The notes beneath the pieces were generated by a model, which saw nothing but the letters and a program-made list of their open reading frames with translations, made no database searches and had not been told where the DNA came from. From Numida meleagris (Eukaryota > Chordata > Aves > Galliformes > Numididae), in NCBI RefSeq assembly GCF_002078875.1, contig NC_034409.1, positions 106,311,250 through 106,375,249 of the forward strand: a DNA stretch of 64,000 nt, read 5' to 3'. A program made the position numbers and the translations under genes. Below, one piece after another: positions 32,701 to 59,597 of this stretch. Positions within the stretch are counted from its first letter, which is position 1, and the number at the start of each line of letters is the position of its first letter.

Positions 32701-34757
32701 TAAGGGAGACTACGGAGTCCCCATCACTGCAATTTTTTGAGAAAAGCTCAGTAAACATCAGTGATGGGTGCAGTGCTCTTTAGCACAGGGAGGTGGTCTT
32801 GGCCCAATGTCAGGAAACTTTCAGGAGCATTAAAACACTCTGTTGTTCCAGATGAGAGATAGAGATACCATAGGCACTAATTCTGTTATCTGTTCAATTC
32901 CAAATGCTGGAAGAAGTTCATACAGAGCTCAAATGTTATCCACATTCAAGCAAGTTTTAGTGGCTAATAGTTGCCTTTAATTTTTTAACTCAAAAGGAAC
33001 CAATACAGGGGCTTCCCAAAAAGCCCTTATGACTTCCCTTGTATTTGTACCTTGAAATGCCAACCCAAGGGCCAGAGGTTATTTCTACTGTTGGGCTTTT
33101 TGAGGATTTCTAGAAATGTGTTATCTCAACATTGGTCTCTCTGGCCAATTTGAGATGTAAGGCAGCAGGATCAGCAGGCCAATTTAACACATAAAGCAAC
33201 ACGCTGCAATGCTGTTCAAAGGTGTAGGCCAGTAAGTACATGCTTGCTGTCTGCAGGGGGTCTCTATCATGAGTTATATCTTTGCAAGCTGCCCCTGAAC
33301 TCCTGAAGCAGAGTAGGGCAACTCCCAAGACTGCCTATGGTTTAAGTCCCAATCTCAAGGCTCTGGAGCGAGAGCTTTTATTTTCAGAGAATATTCTGGG
33401 AAAAGTTGCTATGTTGGCATCTACTAAAAAAAAGTAATTTGAAAATGTAGCAGGTGATCTTGCAGTTGTCCATTATTTTCTAGATTTTTCTTCAAGATAA
33501 AACCATCTCTCTCCAAGCATTTTTGTTTCAAGAGCATCTGACACAAGATTCTGATGCTCCGAAGTAGTTAACAGACTAGAGTGGGTTCATTGTTTAAGAG
33601 AGTGAAGTCTATGTCTGATCAGATTAGCCTTGGCAGTTTCAGACTAGATGCAGTACTCTGAGACAGTTTTATACAGAGCCATTCCTATAAGTTGTCTGAG
33701 GATCTCAGTGATGACTGTTTAGTGAGTGCTGGTAATAGGACTACATTAACCAATATTGCCATATGTCTAAATTTCCTCACATTTCTGAGTTTTTTTTATG
33801 TTAACACAACTTAGATAAAAAAAAAAGGATTGTATAAAGTATGTTGAAATAGAATAAGGAGAAAATAAGCAAACTGATAACATGATAAAAAAGAAGTCCA
33901 GTTTTCATGTGCACCACAGTCCCTGGATACATCTACAACTACAGCCATGTGGCTTTCCAATGGATGTAAATTTTAGAATGAATCCCTTAGTGTTTTGTTG
34001 GAAAAATTTCATAACATTCACCAAGTTACTTAATCAATGAACGCTGGCACTTTTGTAGACCTTATTAAAAAAAAAACAATAATAAAAAAGTCAAATATAT
34101 ACAATAAACTGGATGAGTAATAATGAAAAAACTATTCATTAATTTCCTTGAAAAAATTCAGAGGAGAATTTTCCAATCAAACCTATTTAGTTAACTTCAT
34201 TGCTAGGACAGTGTCAATGTTTATTCCTGCCAAAATATTCTTATCTAATAGTATCCAGATGTTCAAAAGTCTTTACAGAAGTATTCAGCCATCTCAAAGG
34301 TTTTTCAAAGCATCTAAACTGGATAAGAAGAAAATTTTAATTTTCAGTATTAGGACTTAAATTTTCCATGCTCTAATCTACGAACAAAGCCAGGCGATTT
34401 TTGTTCTCCATTTTGCTTCTGAAAGAAGAGGCGTTTTGAGGAAGTTTTTGTCTTATATTGAAGAAAACCTTCCTAGAGGCTTCTCAGTTACATAAGAACA
34501 TCCCAGAATAGTCTTTTCTTCTTTCCTCCTTTTCAATTATTTTGAATTAACTCAAAAACTCTCCTATTAGAAAAAATTCTCCTATTAGATCCTGAGGTAA
34601 AATAAAACAAAAAAAAACAAAACTAGAGTTAAACCTGTTCAGATCATGAGAATTATCTACAAACTTCTGGATAATCTGACTAGAGTGCTGGAAACAGACT
34701 GCTTTCAAAGCTGCGGGTTCACGCTGCTCTCCGTGTGTTGCTAACTCAAGATCTTTA

Positions 34758-36785
<2,028 letters not shown>

Positions 36786-36932
36786 CTCCATCCAAGAGAT
36801 TGGCCCAGTAGATAACCCTGAATCCTTGCAGAATCCCATTGAGAGTTTCTTTTGCCAGTGTTGACCAAGAAATAGAAATGGTTTCTGGTGATGTGGCAGT
36901 GGCTTGCACATTCCCTGGAGGGCAGCTGGGCA
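36786..36932 (-). CDS. DSCAM: DSCAM exon g: first half of FNIII domain 3
   Basis: 147 nt, phase 1 at both ends. The acceptor is attttcag/TGCCCAG and the donor GATGGAG/GTAATAG. It encodes (V)[18 protein letters not shown], then [20 protein letters not shown] and [10 protein letters not shown]. The strand-B Trp (SISW) and the L-N-G-x-L-x-G-F/Y strand-C motif are clear. The bird sequence has Cys and Gly (PSCPPGN) where I recall Tyr and Glu in mammals (PSYPPEN). An unpaired cysteine at the start of an FNIII domain is slightly unusual. Confidence 0.96.
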
Positions 36933-48407
<11,475 letters not shown>

Positions 48408-48575
48408 CTGCTTCATCTGTCGTGATGGTGAGCTCATTGCTGGCCTCACTCTTGCCAATGCGATTCTTGGCATACATGCGGATGTTGTAAGTTGAGGAAG
48501 GATGGAGGTCAATTATAGTAGCTTGGTTAAGTTGAGGAGAAACATCTTTGGTTCTCTGAACAGAATCCCAAGAGT
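48408..48575 (-). CDS. DSCAM: DSCAM exon d: second half of FNIII domain 1
   Basis: 168 nt, phase 1 at both ends. The acceptor is attaaatag/ACTCTTGG and the donor GAAGCAG/GTACTCTC. It encodes (D)[18 protein letters not shown], then [20 protein letters not shown] and [17 protein letters not shown]. The L-x-P-x-x-x-Y motif (LHPSSTY) before strand F is the FNIII tyrosine corner. [10 protein letters not shown] is the F-G loop region. Length and phase fit the neighbours exactly, and no stop occurs in frame. Confidence 0.97.
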
Positions 48576-49434
48576 CTATTTAATAAGAGATTAAAACAAA
48601 ACAGACAAATAAAACATGATATTAATATTATTGACACAATTCTGCAGTTAAGCTATCTCATAGAGAAAGATACTGCCCCCGCTGAATTAACCCAGAAAAC
48701 TCCTGGTGCTACAAACAAAAACCAAGTGATCACATTCCTTGACAGCTCTCCCAAGTCCTCCCAGTCTAGTGCTGTGAAGAATGGGATCTCAGACCAGAGA
48801 GCACCAGCAAATCTGAGAGAATAGCTGCTCAGCTTCCTTTTTGTTTGTTTTGAGAGATGGTGAGAGCAGCACTAGACATGGAGCTCAGCACCCTCCAGTA
48901 CCGATGCTATTTCCTTTACTTGTTAGGACGCAGGAACACTTTAACAGAATGGGAATTAAAAACTTTATCTGCTTGTATATATCTATAAAAGAAGGCGCAT
49001 ATTGTTAATATTTATTGCTAGTACTCATCTGTTTGTTACACTTTTTAATAAGTTCTCCAGACATATAATAGGAAAAAGGATGGAAACGCAGTGACCCCTC
49101 CATTTCATCTGTGCACTTTGTTTCTGCAAACAGTACAAAAGAATCTTTTTAAAACATCCTCATATCTCCTATGAGTAGCCATCCATCATTTTTTTCTTAC
49201 TGCAGCCAGTGTTTTTCCTTTAACCTCTGCAGCATCCTTAGGGGGATGTCACTGGGGGCTCTACAGAAGTGTTTTACACTATGGGTCACTGTAGGCAAGA
49301 TCACGGAAAGCTCGGAAGACAAGACTAGTTTATAAATAGAAAACTCACACAGATACTGAATATTTGCTCATACTGTGTAAATTCTTTAGCTGTAGCTTGC
49401 TCACACAAGTTGTCACAATGACATCTCCAGCTTG

Positions 49435-49469
49435 GTTTTTTGTTTGTTTGTTTGTTGTTCTTTTTTTTT
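49435..49469 (+). repeat. GTTT repeat and T-rich tract
   Basis: GTTTGTTTGTTTGTTGTTC followed by nine T. A simple repeat. Confidence 0.9.
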
Positions 49470-51961
49470 GCTTGTATGTGGCTTAATTTACCCAGAAAAC
49501 ATTTAGGAATCAGACATTTAAATGCTAATGAAATGCACTTGAATTTATTTTTACATGGTAACTGAGATTTCCAAAACTTCCTCTGTAGGATACCTTCGGA
49601 AGCTCTAAAGGAGTTACTTGAAGGGAACACTGCTACAACTTTCTTTCAGTTTGTTGTCTTCACGGAATTTCTCAAACACATTCACAGTCAAATGTTGCCA
49701 ATGTCCTACACTATAATTCATAATGCCTGATACTCTCACCTAAAATATGTCACTTACCAAATGCCACAGTAACCAGTTGCTCACATCTGAAGCTCCTCAA
49801 ACAAACGCTTCACAGGAGAGTGCAAAACCCCCACAGTGTTCAAAAATGAGAAAATTTCAGACACTATTTGCTTAATAATTAATAATTAGCTAGAAATGAG
49901 AGGCTCTCTACAGATATGGCTGACGAACATTACATATTAGCAGATCCTAGAAAACAGGAGAGGTGATGAGGGATGTGATGAGATTGATCTAGAGTGTGGT
50001 GTGGTGATGTCCAGGGGCTCTCCTCAACTACCAAGAGAGTCCTAGACCTGGCTAGCACAGCAACCAGGGGTCTGTAAGAGCTCATGAAAAAATCTGGGCA
50101 GCCTTGAAGCTTGTGAGCAAGGCTGCTGTAATGGGATCTGTGCTGAACTGCACAGTGGCAGTGACAGTGGTTATTTCAGTATCCCTTGGAAATCTTGACC
50201 AGCAGTTATATCAGAGGTTCTACAAGCACAGAAGGAAACTCTATCTGTTTCAGAGTACCATGTAAACAGGAAAGGAATTAAGAAGAAAAAAAGAAATAAA
50301 CACTTTTGTTTTGGAGAATTTGTTAAGTTTCCCTTGATCCAGATGGTACTTTCTTCTAACATCATTCACATATTAACAAATTGCTCAAGTTTTCTGCTGG
50401 TTGTTTGAAATACTGACCTCTGAGTGTTAAACTTCTGTAGTATATATAAACAGTTGAAATCAGATACACAGACGTGAAAATTCTTGTAATTTTTTGAAGA
50501 TTAAATAATGGCACAGCATAGAAAAAGAGAGACTAAAACTCACGGTCTTCTGTACTGCTAAATGTAGGCTCATAGTGTTTATTTATGACTAAGGCACAGA
50601 TTTCAGGAATATATTCTGATGCATGTATCCTCTTTATGAAAAGGAAAACAAATCAGCAAGAGCAATCACTCCCAGCTGAGTCAGTCTGTGGAAAAATTAA
50701 TCAATTTCTCTCCAACAATGTTTCAGTTTTGGAAAAAAAAAATAATAAGAAAAAATGGTTAGCTAATTTTTTCTCTGGCAAAGCCTAAAAATATTTTCTT
50801 GCTTCCAGGTGTTAAATATTTGTTCCATGAGGTATTGGAATTGACTATCAATTGTTTTTGTTTTTTTTTTAATTGTCATTTCAGAGTGCTTTAAAATCTA
50901 CTTAACTAAAAGATTGAAAATGCACAGAAAACAAATTGCAACAGGCTAATAGAAACAAGCAAATCAACAATAGTTAAAACTAAGCCTGGAATTCTTAATG
51001 CAGTTTTTACTCCTCTCCAAAATGTCAGTTGCAGGCACTTCTCAGTGTTACATAAAATGCACACTGACACAATGATTTATGAAAAATTTATGATTTTATG
51101 AAAACCAGCAGCTTCTCACCCATTCCTAAAATAAAGGCTTTGGGATCACTCTTCAGAAGACTATTAGGTGTATTTGCTCTTCAATTCTAATTTCAGGAAA
51201 ATGAGTGCGCCTTCCCACGCTGGGTGAGGAGGTGTCTTTGCCTTCGCTGCCATCTAGTGACACAGCCCCGCACTGCACACGACTGCAAAATCATCCTGAG
51301 GGAGCAGGGAGCACAGGGGAGCACAAACCACTGTCCTCTGCCTCCAAACTGGGTCCTAAACTGAACTGATGTTCACTCTGCACCTCAATTTTCCATAATG
51401 ACATCAAAAATAAAAAGGGTGAGAAGAGAGGCATAAAGAAACACCCACATGCCAGTTCTCATCTTCAAAATATTTTCTACACTTCAGATGGAAAGATCTG
51501 GTAGCTACACATCAATGGTACCAATGAAGGGCCAGGTCTGAGTGCCACAGGCACATTTCTGTACAGACAGGTACTGTATATAAGTACTGAAATGGCCTGA
51601 AATGCTGAGCTCCCACTATTCATATGGCTCCTGCACGGCAACTAGACCATAAAAACACATCTACATACACAAAGGGCAATTTCACATTCCTTCTAGAGGG
51701 TATTTAATTGGTCCTCATTCTTAGCTAGTATGGCAGGGGTAGATGGGATATGTGAGTTTAGTATCCTACAGCAAAGTCCATGCATGATATATGGTCACCC
51801 AAACATTCTCTGAAACAGAAAAGTTTTGCAATTTTCCTTTCCGAAAGTCTAGAGATGCATGCTGCTGTACACCCATTTCTGAGTCTTCAGGGTAAGCAAC
51901 TTACATAGAAAATTTAGCATTAGGCTCAGCACAGAAATCTGTTTTTAGTTGTAGTATATCA

Positions 51962-52081
51962 CCCTGAGCAGCCATGTCTAGTAGTTGATCTATCACTTGG
52001 CAACCCTGCCTGCATCAGGAGGGCTGGAACCTGCTTATCATTGAGGTCCCTTCCAAACCAAGCCATTCTATGATTCTATGA
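51962..52081 (+). mobile_element. CR1 3' end
   Basis: The pieces TTGGCAACCCTGCCTGCATC, TTGAGGTCCCTTCCAAACCA and AGCCATTCTATGATTCTATG match the CR1 terminus. The 5' side is truncated. Confidence 0.8.
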
Positions 52082-54499
52082 CCTCATGTCTGAAAACCAC
52101 TTTTCAGAGTCAAGTAATTATACCAGAATTATACCATCTGATGAAAGGAGAAGCGATACGAAATAAAATACCTAATCTTCTCACTTGTGAAGAAAGACTG
52201 GGAAAATGAAACATCATGCAACTGAGAAATATTTTCCAGCAACAGCGGAGAGCTTAAGATACAGCCCTTGTCACAGCTAGGCAGAAGTTACCTCTAAGAA
52301 CATCGTTCCGGAGTGCTTTCCTGGCAGTCTGAGCAAGAAACACCATAGGCTGCAGAAGAAGGTTCTCACCATCCTACTAGTGACTCTGTAGATGTTGAGC
52401 TGTATCTGTAACGCTTGGTGGCAGAAGCTTTTTGCCTTGGTTTCTCAAAGAGAGAAAAGTGGTCCTCCTAGCTGTTTAGCACAGAGAAGGACCACACTGC
52501 ATCATCTAATCACCCCAATGCCCCATGTGTTCCCCACGTGACCTTGTGCCTTAGACTGCACACTGACTCCTGATGCCAGTGGTTCCCAGTTTTGCACATC
52601 AGGTTTCAGTTTATCATGCATGCATTTCTGCTGTCCAAGAATAGATAGCAGTTAAACAATTGCAATGCAAATGAAAAAGGTGAAAAAAATACCACACAAA
52701 AATCAACAACCTAGAGTGAGCTATGATTGGGTAGATCTCCTCCAAATGTAATTGCTAAATACTGCTTGTTATGTTAATTCTCAAAATGCTAATTATTCTG
52801 GCCATGCCTCTCTTCATGTTCTCCCCTGCCTTTGGTACAATCCAATTAGTCAGTTCGTCAGATTGATGCACAAAAGCCTCTAATCAGATCATAGGACTGG
52901 AAGTACCATCTAGCAAAAGACATTTTCTCAGAGGAGCCATGAAGATTGAACATTTCATACCTTGTCTGATGTCCCACATTACAAATGTAATTGTTTAAAC
53001 CAGGAGAAGTTTCAAATAACCATCTTCAGTATTTCATCTTCTTGATAATTATGAAAAGAATGCGTGCAAGAATTCTAAAAACTAGTTTCTAAAATCCTAG
53101 TTTCTCCAAATATTCAGCCCCAGATTTTATAAAAGACTGTTTCTGTTCTTTGTACTGAGATAATCTGCTCTTTTCAGGATACATCCTCAAGTATTTACCT
53201 TCATACACGTAGAAAGATGTATGACTTTCAAAAATTGCGCTGGGGAAAGGGCTTGGGTGGAAGGAAAGAAACTAAGAGAAAACAAAGTCTGGGAACTTTT
53301 AGGTATGCATGTTCCTTGAAAGCATCCTTGCCTAGTTTGTATCTCCAAAGCTGTGACTCCTAATCACAGATTCAGTGGGGAGTTTCTAGATGTAACCTCT
53401 CGGTTACCATGTACACCTGCACATTATCAATTTTATTTAGAAAGCCATGCTAAAATGGTGATTGATGATTTAAGACTTCTACTTAAAGTACAGCAGAAAG
53501 GAAATACACAACGTAGACAAGTGAAGGATAATGAAGATGGTTAGTAGAATATGGTTTTAGTTTTTAAATTTCAGAATTTAATGAACAAGCACATTTTAAC
53601 ATCTCAAAACTAAAGGGAGAAGACTACAAAAATACTACAGCTGCTTACATAAACTGAGTGTTTCACTTCTAAACTCACGTACAGCATTCCTATGTTCCCT
53701 TAAAAATAGTGTAACAAACTCCAACAAAAGGCAGTACAATATAATTCCTCAGTGTCTTTTTAATCATACTTAGAATATGAAAACATTTTTCCATTGCAAT
53801 CTCCCCTTTCAAAACATGACTCCGGGACACTGCTTATCAGTGCGCTTACTTTTAAATATGATTCCGCATCACAAATATGTTTCCAACAAAGCTTGAGAAT
53901 TTTTTAGACTTCAACAGACAGTGAACATTTTTGGGCTTAAGAAAAAGATGATTTTAAAATATCTACCCAACCAGGAATATTTTCCTGAATTGAAGGGTTG
54001 TATTTTTTTTTCATGGTAATCTCACTCATCTTCTTAGGTGTCCATTGATATGATGATACAGTGACCTAGCAGAAAGGTTTATGCTTGCACTGCTCTTATC
54101 CTTCAGAGTATTTCCCGCATATTCCTGAAAACTCAGCATGGTGCTTTAGCAAACAACCACACTGTTTCTTTCAACTAGAAATGATCGTAAGTACCCATGT
54201 TCACTGCTAACCTTCCAGGTAAGATGCCATGTGCTCACATACTGATAGAAAATAACAAAAAATCAGCACTATGGGAAAAGGTAATTTATAAAGGCAGGTG
54301 TTTTCCTATAGGGTGAAACAGAAAATAAGAAGAAAAAATCCAAATGGAGAAAAGATAGGTACCAAGAATCAGCTAGGAAAATCATCATTACCAACTATCA
54401 TTTAGTATGTCTTTTTTTTAGCAACAAAATTTGTCCTTCTTACTTGTCTCTTCCACAAGTAAATGGAAAAAGCAGCAGTTGCAAAACATAATGTTCTTC

Positions 54500-54516
54500 A
54501 AAAAAAAAAAAAAAAA
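54500..54516 (+). repeat. Run of 17 A
   Basis: A homopolymer of 17 A, followed by GAAC. There is no adjoining element that would make it a retroposon tail. Confidence 0.95.
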
Positions 54517-54672
54517 GAACAAATGATGATAAATATGACTGAAAGACTAAATAAACCACAATAAAATATTCCATCAGATGTTTTCAATTTATGAATTATC
54601 TTTTACAATACAAATGCAATGATGAAGAAAGTTAAGTGACAGGGATTACTTCAAAGGAAGATTACTTCTTAC

Positions 54673-54801
54673 CTGATTTGTTCTTGCATTCAATATCATA
54701 GCCAGTGATAGGGCTGTTTCCATCAAATCCCATGGTCCACCTGAGGGCAATGCTGCGTGCTCTCACCTCTCGGATTTCTATCTCAGGAGGGTCAGGGGGC
54801 T
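54673..54801 (-). CDS. DSCAM: DSCAM exon c: first half of FNIII domain 1
   Basis: 129 nt, phase 1 at both ends, so it is a symmetric exon. The acceptor is ttactcag/AGCCCC and the donor AAATCAG/GTAAGAAG. The encoded part reads (E)[16 protein letters not shown], then [20 protein letters not shown] and ECKNKS. The proline-rich start, the buried Trp of strand B (LRW) and the P-I-x-G-Y turn into strand C are standard FNIII features. NKS is a glycosylation sequon. Compared with my memory of mammalian DSCAM, the change is mostly conservative (KEVKARTITL to [10 protein letters not shown]). Confidence 0.96.
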
Positions 54802-56389
<1,588 letters not shown>

Positions 56390-59300
56390 CTATAGGTGGT
56401 TTGAAAAGAAGTGATTGATTGAACAACATGCAGAGAAAATAAACCAACAGCTTTTCTGTGTGGTGCAAGAAAAATTGTACAAACTGTTTTATTTGACAGT
56501 AGTAAATAGATATTGTATGTTATACACTTACATACATATGCACAGTAAAGCATCCAAAATACTAAGCCTTATCAAAACTAGCAACACTTGGGTTGAGGAA
56601 GCAGGCTATCAGCTCTGCATGTGTAGAGAGGAGTTGGAGCATCACCTATTCCTGTTGCTTCTCATTAGGAGCCTTGTTTCCAGTCACTCATAAGTTTGCC
56701 AAGCATTTAACAGTTGGCTGAAATTTTCCATACAAAATGGTGCCTCCTGCTGCCTCCAAAATTTTCTAGTTACTTCTGAAAATAATTCAAGTGGCTGAAG
56801 TCTGTGTGGAGGAAATAAAGGTTCAAACACTGCTGGTGAACCCTGCAGTATTCAGCAGGATGCCTCATAATAAAATTTGGGTGGTCTTTCTTTTCAATTT
56901 GTTATTTAACAACATAGAAAATTGTATTTTCTTTACATAAATGATCATAATGATATTTTTCTACAGGACCACTGCATCATTCATAGTACAGGAGAGAGAA
57001 GATTTTATAAATGATCAGATATTCCAAATGCCATTTTCTTATCGTTCAGTGTGCTCTCCACACTTTATTTACTGCACACAGTTCAAACTGTGCCCTGAAG
57101 ATAGGCTTATTCATTCTCTCATAGCATTTTCTGTGCAATACTCATTTCAGAAACATGAGGGAATGTATTTTCATAAACCCTGACATCATGAAGAGTATTA
57201 CCACCATTTTGTATGGGGAATTAAGGAACCAGACATATGATACTGTTTGTGGCTGCTTGATAAGTTGCCACTTATTAGCTCAGCCATGGTAACTCCTTGT
57301 GCTCTTTTATTCCTCAGCAAAGCCAAGGTAATATGAGTGCAACCCTTATTTACCACTGGCTAAAACAAAGGGATTTATTTCCCTCTTGCTATGAGGATAT
57401 TGGAGAGTTACCATCTGAGATGTGGTGACTGCTCAGATAAGTTGCATATGTGGCTGAGTTTTAAGCTAGAAAAACAAAAAAAATTCAGAGCCCAATTTGA
57501 TACATCTAGGGCCTTCTTTTCCCTCTCAGAGTCCTTAGCAATAAATAGCATTTCATGTGTTCATAACAGCTTCCTTTCAGTTAAGCTGCAGCTATGAGGG
57601 CTTAGTACTTCTGCAAATCAGACCCCAAGGGCTCAAGGCAAGTACCTAGAAAACAAAGAACACACAATTATTGGCCACCTGTGAAAAGTTTGGTTTCAAT
57701 GATCAGCCTTGCATCACACAGTGTCTTTCATTACTCAACCCTAATTCAACTCCAGAGAAAATCCAAGTCATGCCTGACTGAGGCAGGGGTCCTGCAGAAA
57801 AAATAAAAGCTGAGTACACAACTAAAGATCACATCATCATGCACGCACAAAAAAGCACTGAATTAAAGGCTTCAAAGACAATCTTAATCCCAGCATTTTC
57901 TTATTTGAGAGCATTTGCTCTCTCAGAATTCAAAGGTTTTTGTGTGCAACAAGGATATGGATGTAGAATGCCACAACAATATACAACTGCTTCAGTAGAG
58001 AATTCACCAAGCAGGTCTCCAGCCTTCCAAGAATAGATATTGTTTTGCAAACAGGCACTATCCTATTACAATCAATATGGAATGAGGGCAGAGATGTCTA
58101 CAGGTCCATTCTGTAATTAAATAGTGTACACAATGCAAATATACTAATATATACAAGTTTATACTTATCCTTCCTCGTAAAAATCAACGACAGATCTCCC
58201 TCACAGAGAGCAAAACCAAAATTTTACTGGATATCATCCAACACAAATTTTGACTAGCAAAGAAAAAGATACATCTTAAGAGTTAAAACAGAACCATCAG
58301 AGAGCTAGAGAATTACTTCTTTGAGCTTCTGAAAATGATTTTAGGAACATGGCAGAAAAATCAAGATATTTGATGAAGAATATATAGATTTTAGCAATTT
58401 ATTTTTCATTTTCTAAAGCACATGTAAAAATATAAAGGAATGGACTGGAAACTTGCTTGTGCAGGCAAGTTCAAATTTGAGTGTAAAAAGTTGTATCCCA
58501 GTAAACTGAGGGCAACATCATAAACCCTCCCATTGTAAGTGACAGCAGAACAGCAAGAGTTTCCTCTGCATTGACAGCATCTAGGGGGGGGTTAACTCCA
58601 CAAATCAGCAGTGCTACTCATGTACTTCCTCAAAGTAACCAACATAAACCATTTAGGAGTTCACAGAGCATCACATACAGATTTATCAGTCAAGTCAAGA
58701 TGCATGCTTGCCACATCACCAAAGACCTGTGTGTGAGAGAAGCAGAAGTGAAGATGCAGATTATGACCACTTGCTAAGTGGCTTGGTGACTTCTGCTACT
58801 GTATATGATGAGTGTCAAATACTACTGGTAGCTGTAGATAGATTACTTATCTATGTGTCTTTTCCTTCTATCTCACTTTGAGTCTGATGACTAACCTGAC
58901 TTTGTAAAATGGTAGTTCACAAGCCCCACAAAGTGAAAGAGAGGGAGGAAAAAAAAAGTACTTCAGAAGACAGCATTTTCATATCAGAACAGCTTAATGA
59001 TTTTGGTGAAGATGAGCCTGATGTACATTGGACTAGCGGTCAGATATTCATTAAGCGCTTATTGGCAGAGTACTCAAAATTGAGCCATGACACCCTAAGG
59101 AAGGACAAGCCAAGGCGTTAGCCGTATTGCTGCAGAGACAAAGTATGGTGGGGGCTGTGAGTCAGGCTTGTTCTCTCACTGGCTCTGGAGAATGAGAAAA
59201 TGGGGATGGGGATTGATTTTCCTGGGAGCTGGGATGCAGACATTTCCTCTACCTCCTCTTGGTGGCCTAGCTCTTCAAGGCTGTGCCATGGATGGGGCTC

Positions 59301-59400
59301 TGTCCTTCTAGGACAGAAGTAGCTGTGCATCCCCATCAGAATAAAACCAGCCAACAATCTCACACATGTAAACGAGTCACGAGTCACTTTATTTTCTTAC
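56390..59400 (-). other. DSCAM: DSCAM intron a-b
   Basis: 3,011 nt, donor GTAAGAA and acceptor CACCTATAG. I see no mobile element here. A 70-codon plus-strand ORF rich in Glu and Lys lies at 58909-59121 and is not recognised. The rest is ordinary AT-rich intron sequence. Confidence 0.85.
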
Positions 59401-59597
59401 CTGTAGAGTAGAGATCACTTCGTCTCCAACTTCCTTGGTGGAAACAAGGTAACGGGACATTTCAGGGTTAATGATTCGGTCCTCTTTCTCCCAGCGTACT
59501 ATGATGGGTTTCTCTCCGTGTGCTGTGCAGCTCATCTCCTTCTTTTGACCTTGCGTTGCCAGGGTGGTGTTTGGATAGGAAGTTATCATAGCCGGAA
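59401..59597 (-). CDS. DSCAM: DSCAM exon a: first part of Ig domain 9
   Basis: 197 nt. It starts in phase 1 (the G of the first Val codon comes from the upstream exon) and ends in phase 0. The acceptor reads tgattttag/TTCCGG and the donor CTACAG/GTAAGAA. It encodes [20 protein letters not shown], continues to the first Ig cysteine in EMSCTAHGE and the core tryptophan in IVRWEKED, and ends EVISTLQ. NTT is a potential N-glycosylation sequon. DSCAML1 reads differently here (IAIKGH-type sequence), so the paralogue call is firm. This domain is extracellular and lies just before the FNIII array. The second half, with the partner cysteine, is in the exon at 56293-56389. Confidence 0.97.

Larger units (their letters stand above)
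48576..54672 (-). other. DSCAM: DSCAM intron c-d
   Basis: 6,097 nt, donor GTAAGAAG and acceptor TTAAATAG. It holds a CR1 3' end at 51962-52081, a GTTT/T-rich tract at 49435-49469 and a run of 17 A at 54500-54516. No further exon or gene is seen. Confidence 0.85.

Noticed and set aside
52130..52450. Extension of the 51962 CR1 end into a larger mobile element
   Set aside because: A few phrases such as CACTTGTGAAGAAAGACTGG look CR1-like, but the order and the rest do not fit. Left unassigned.
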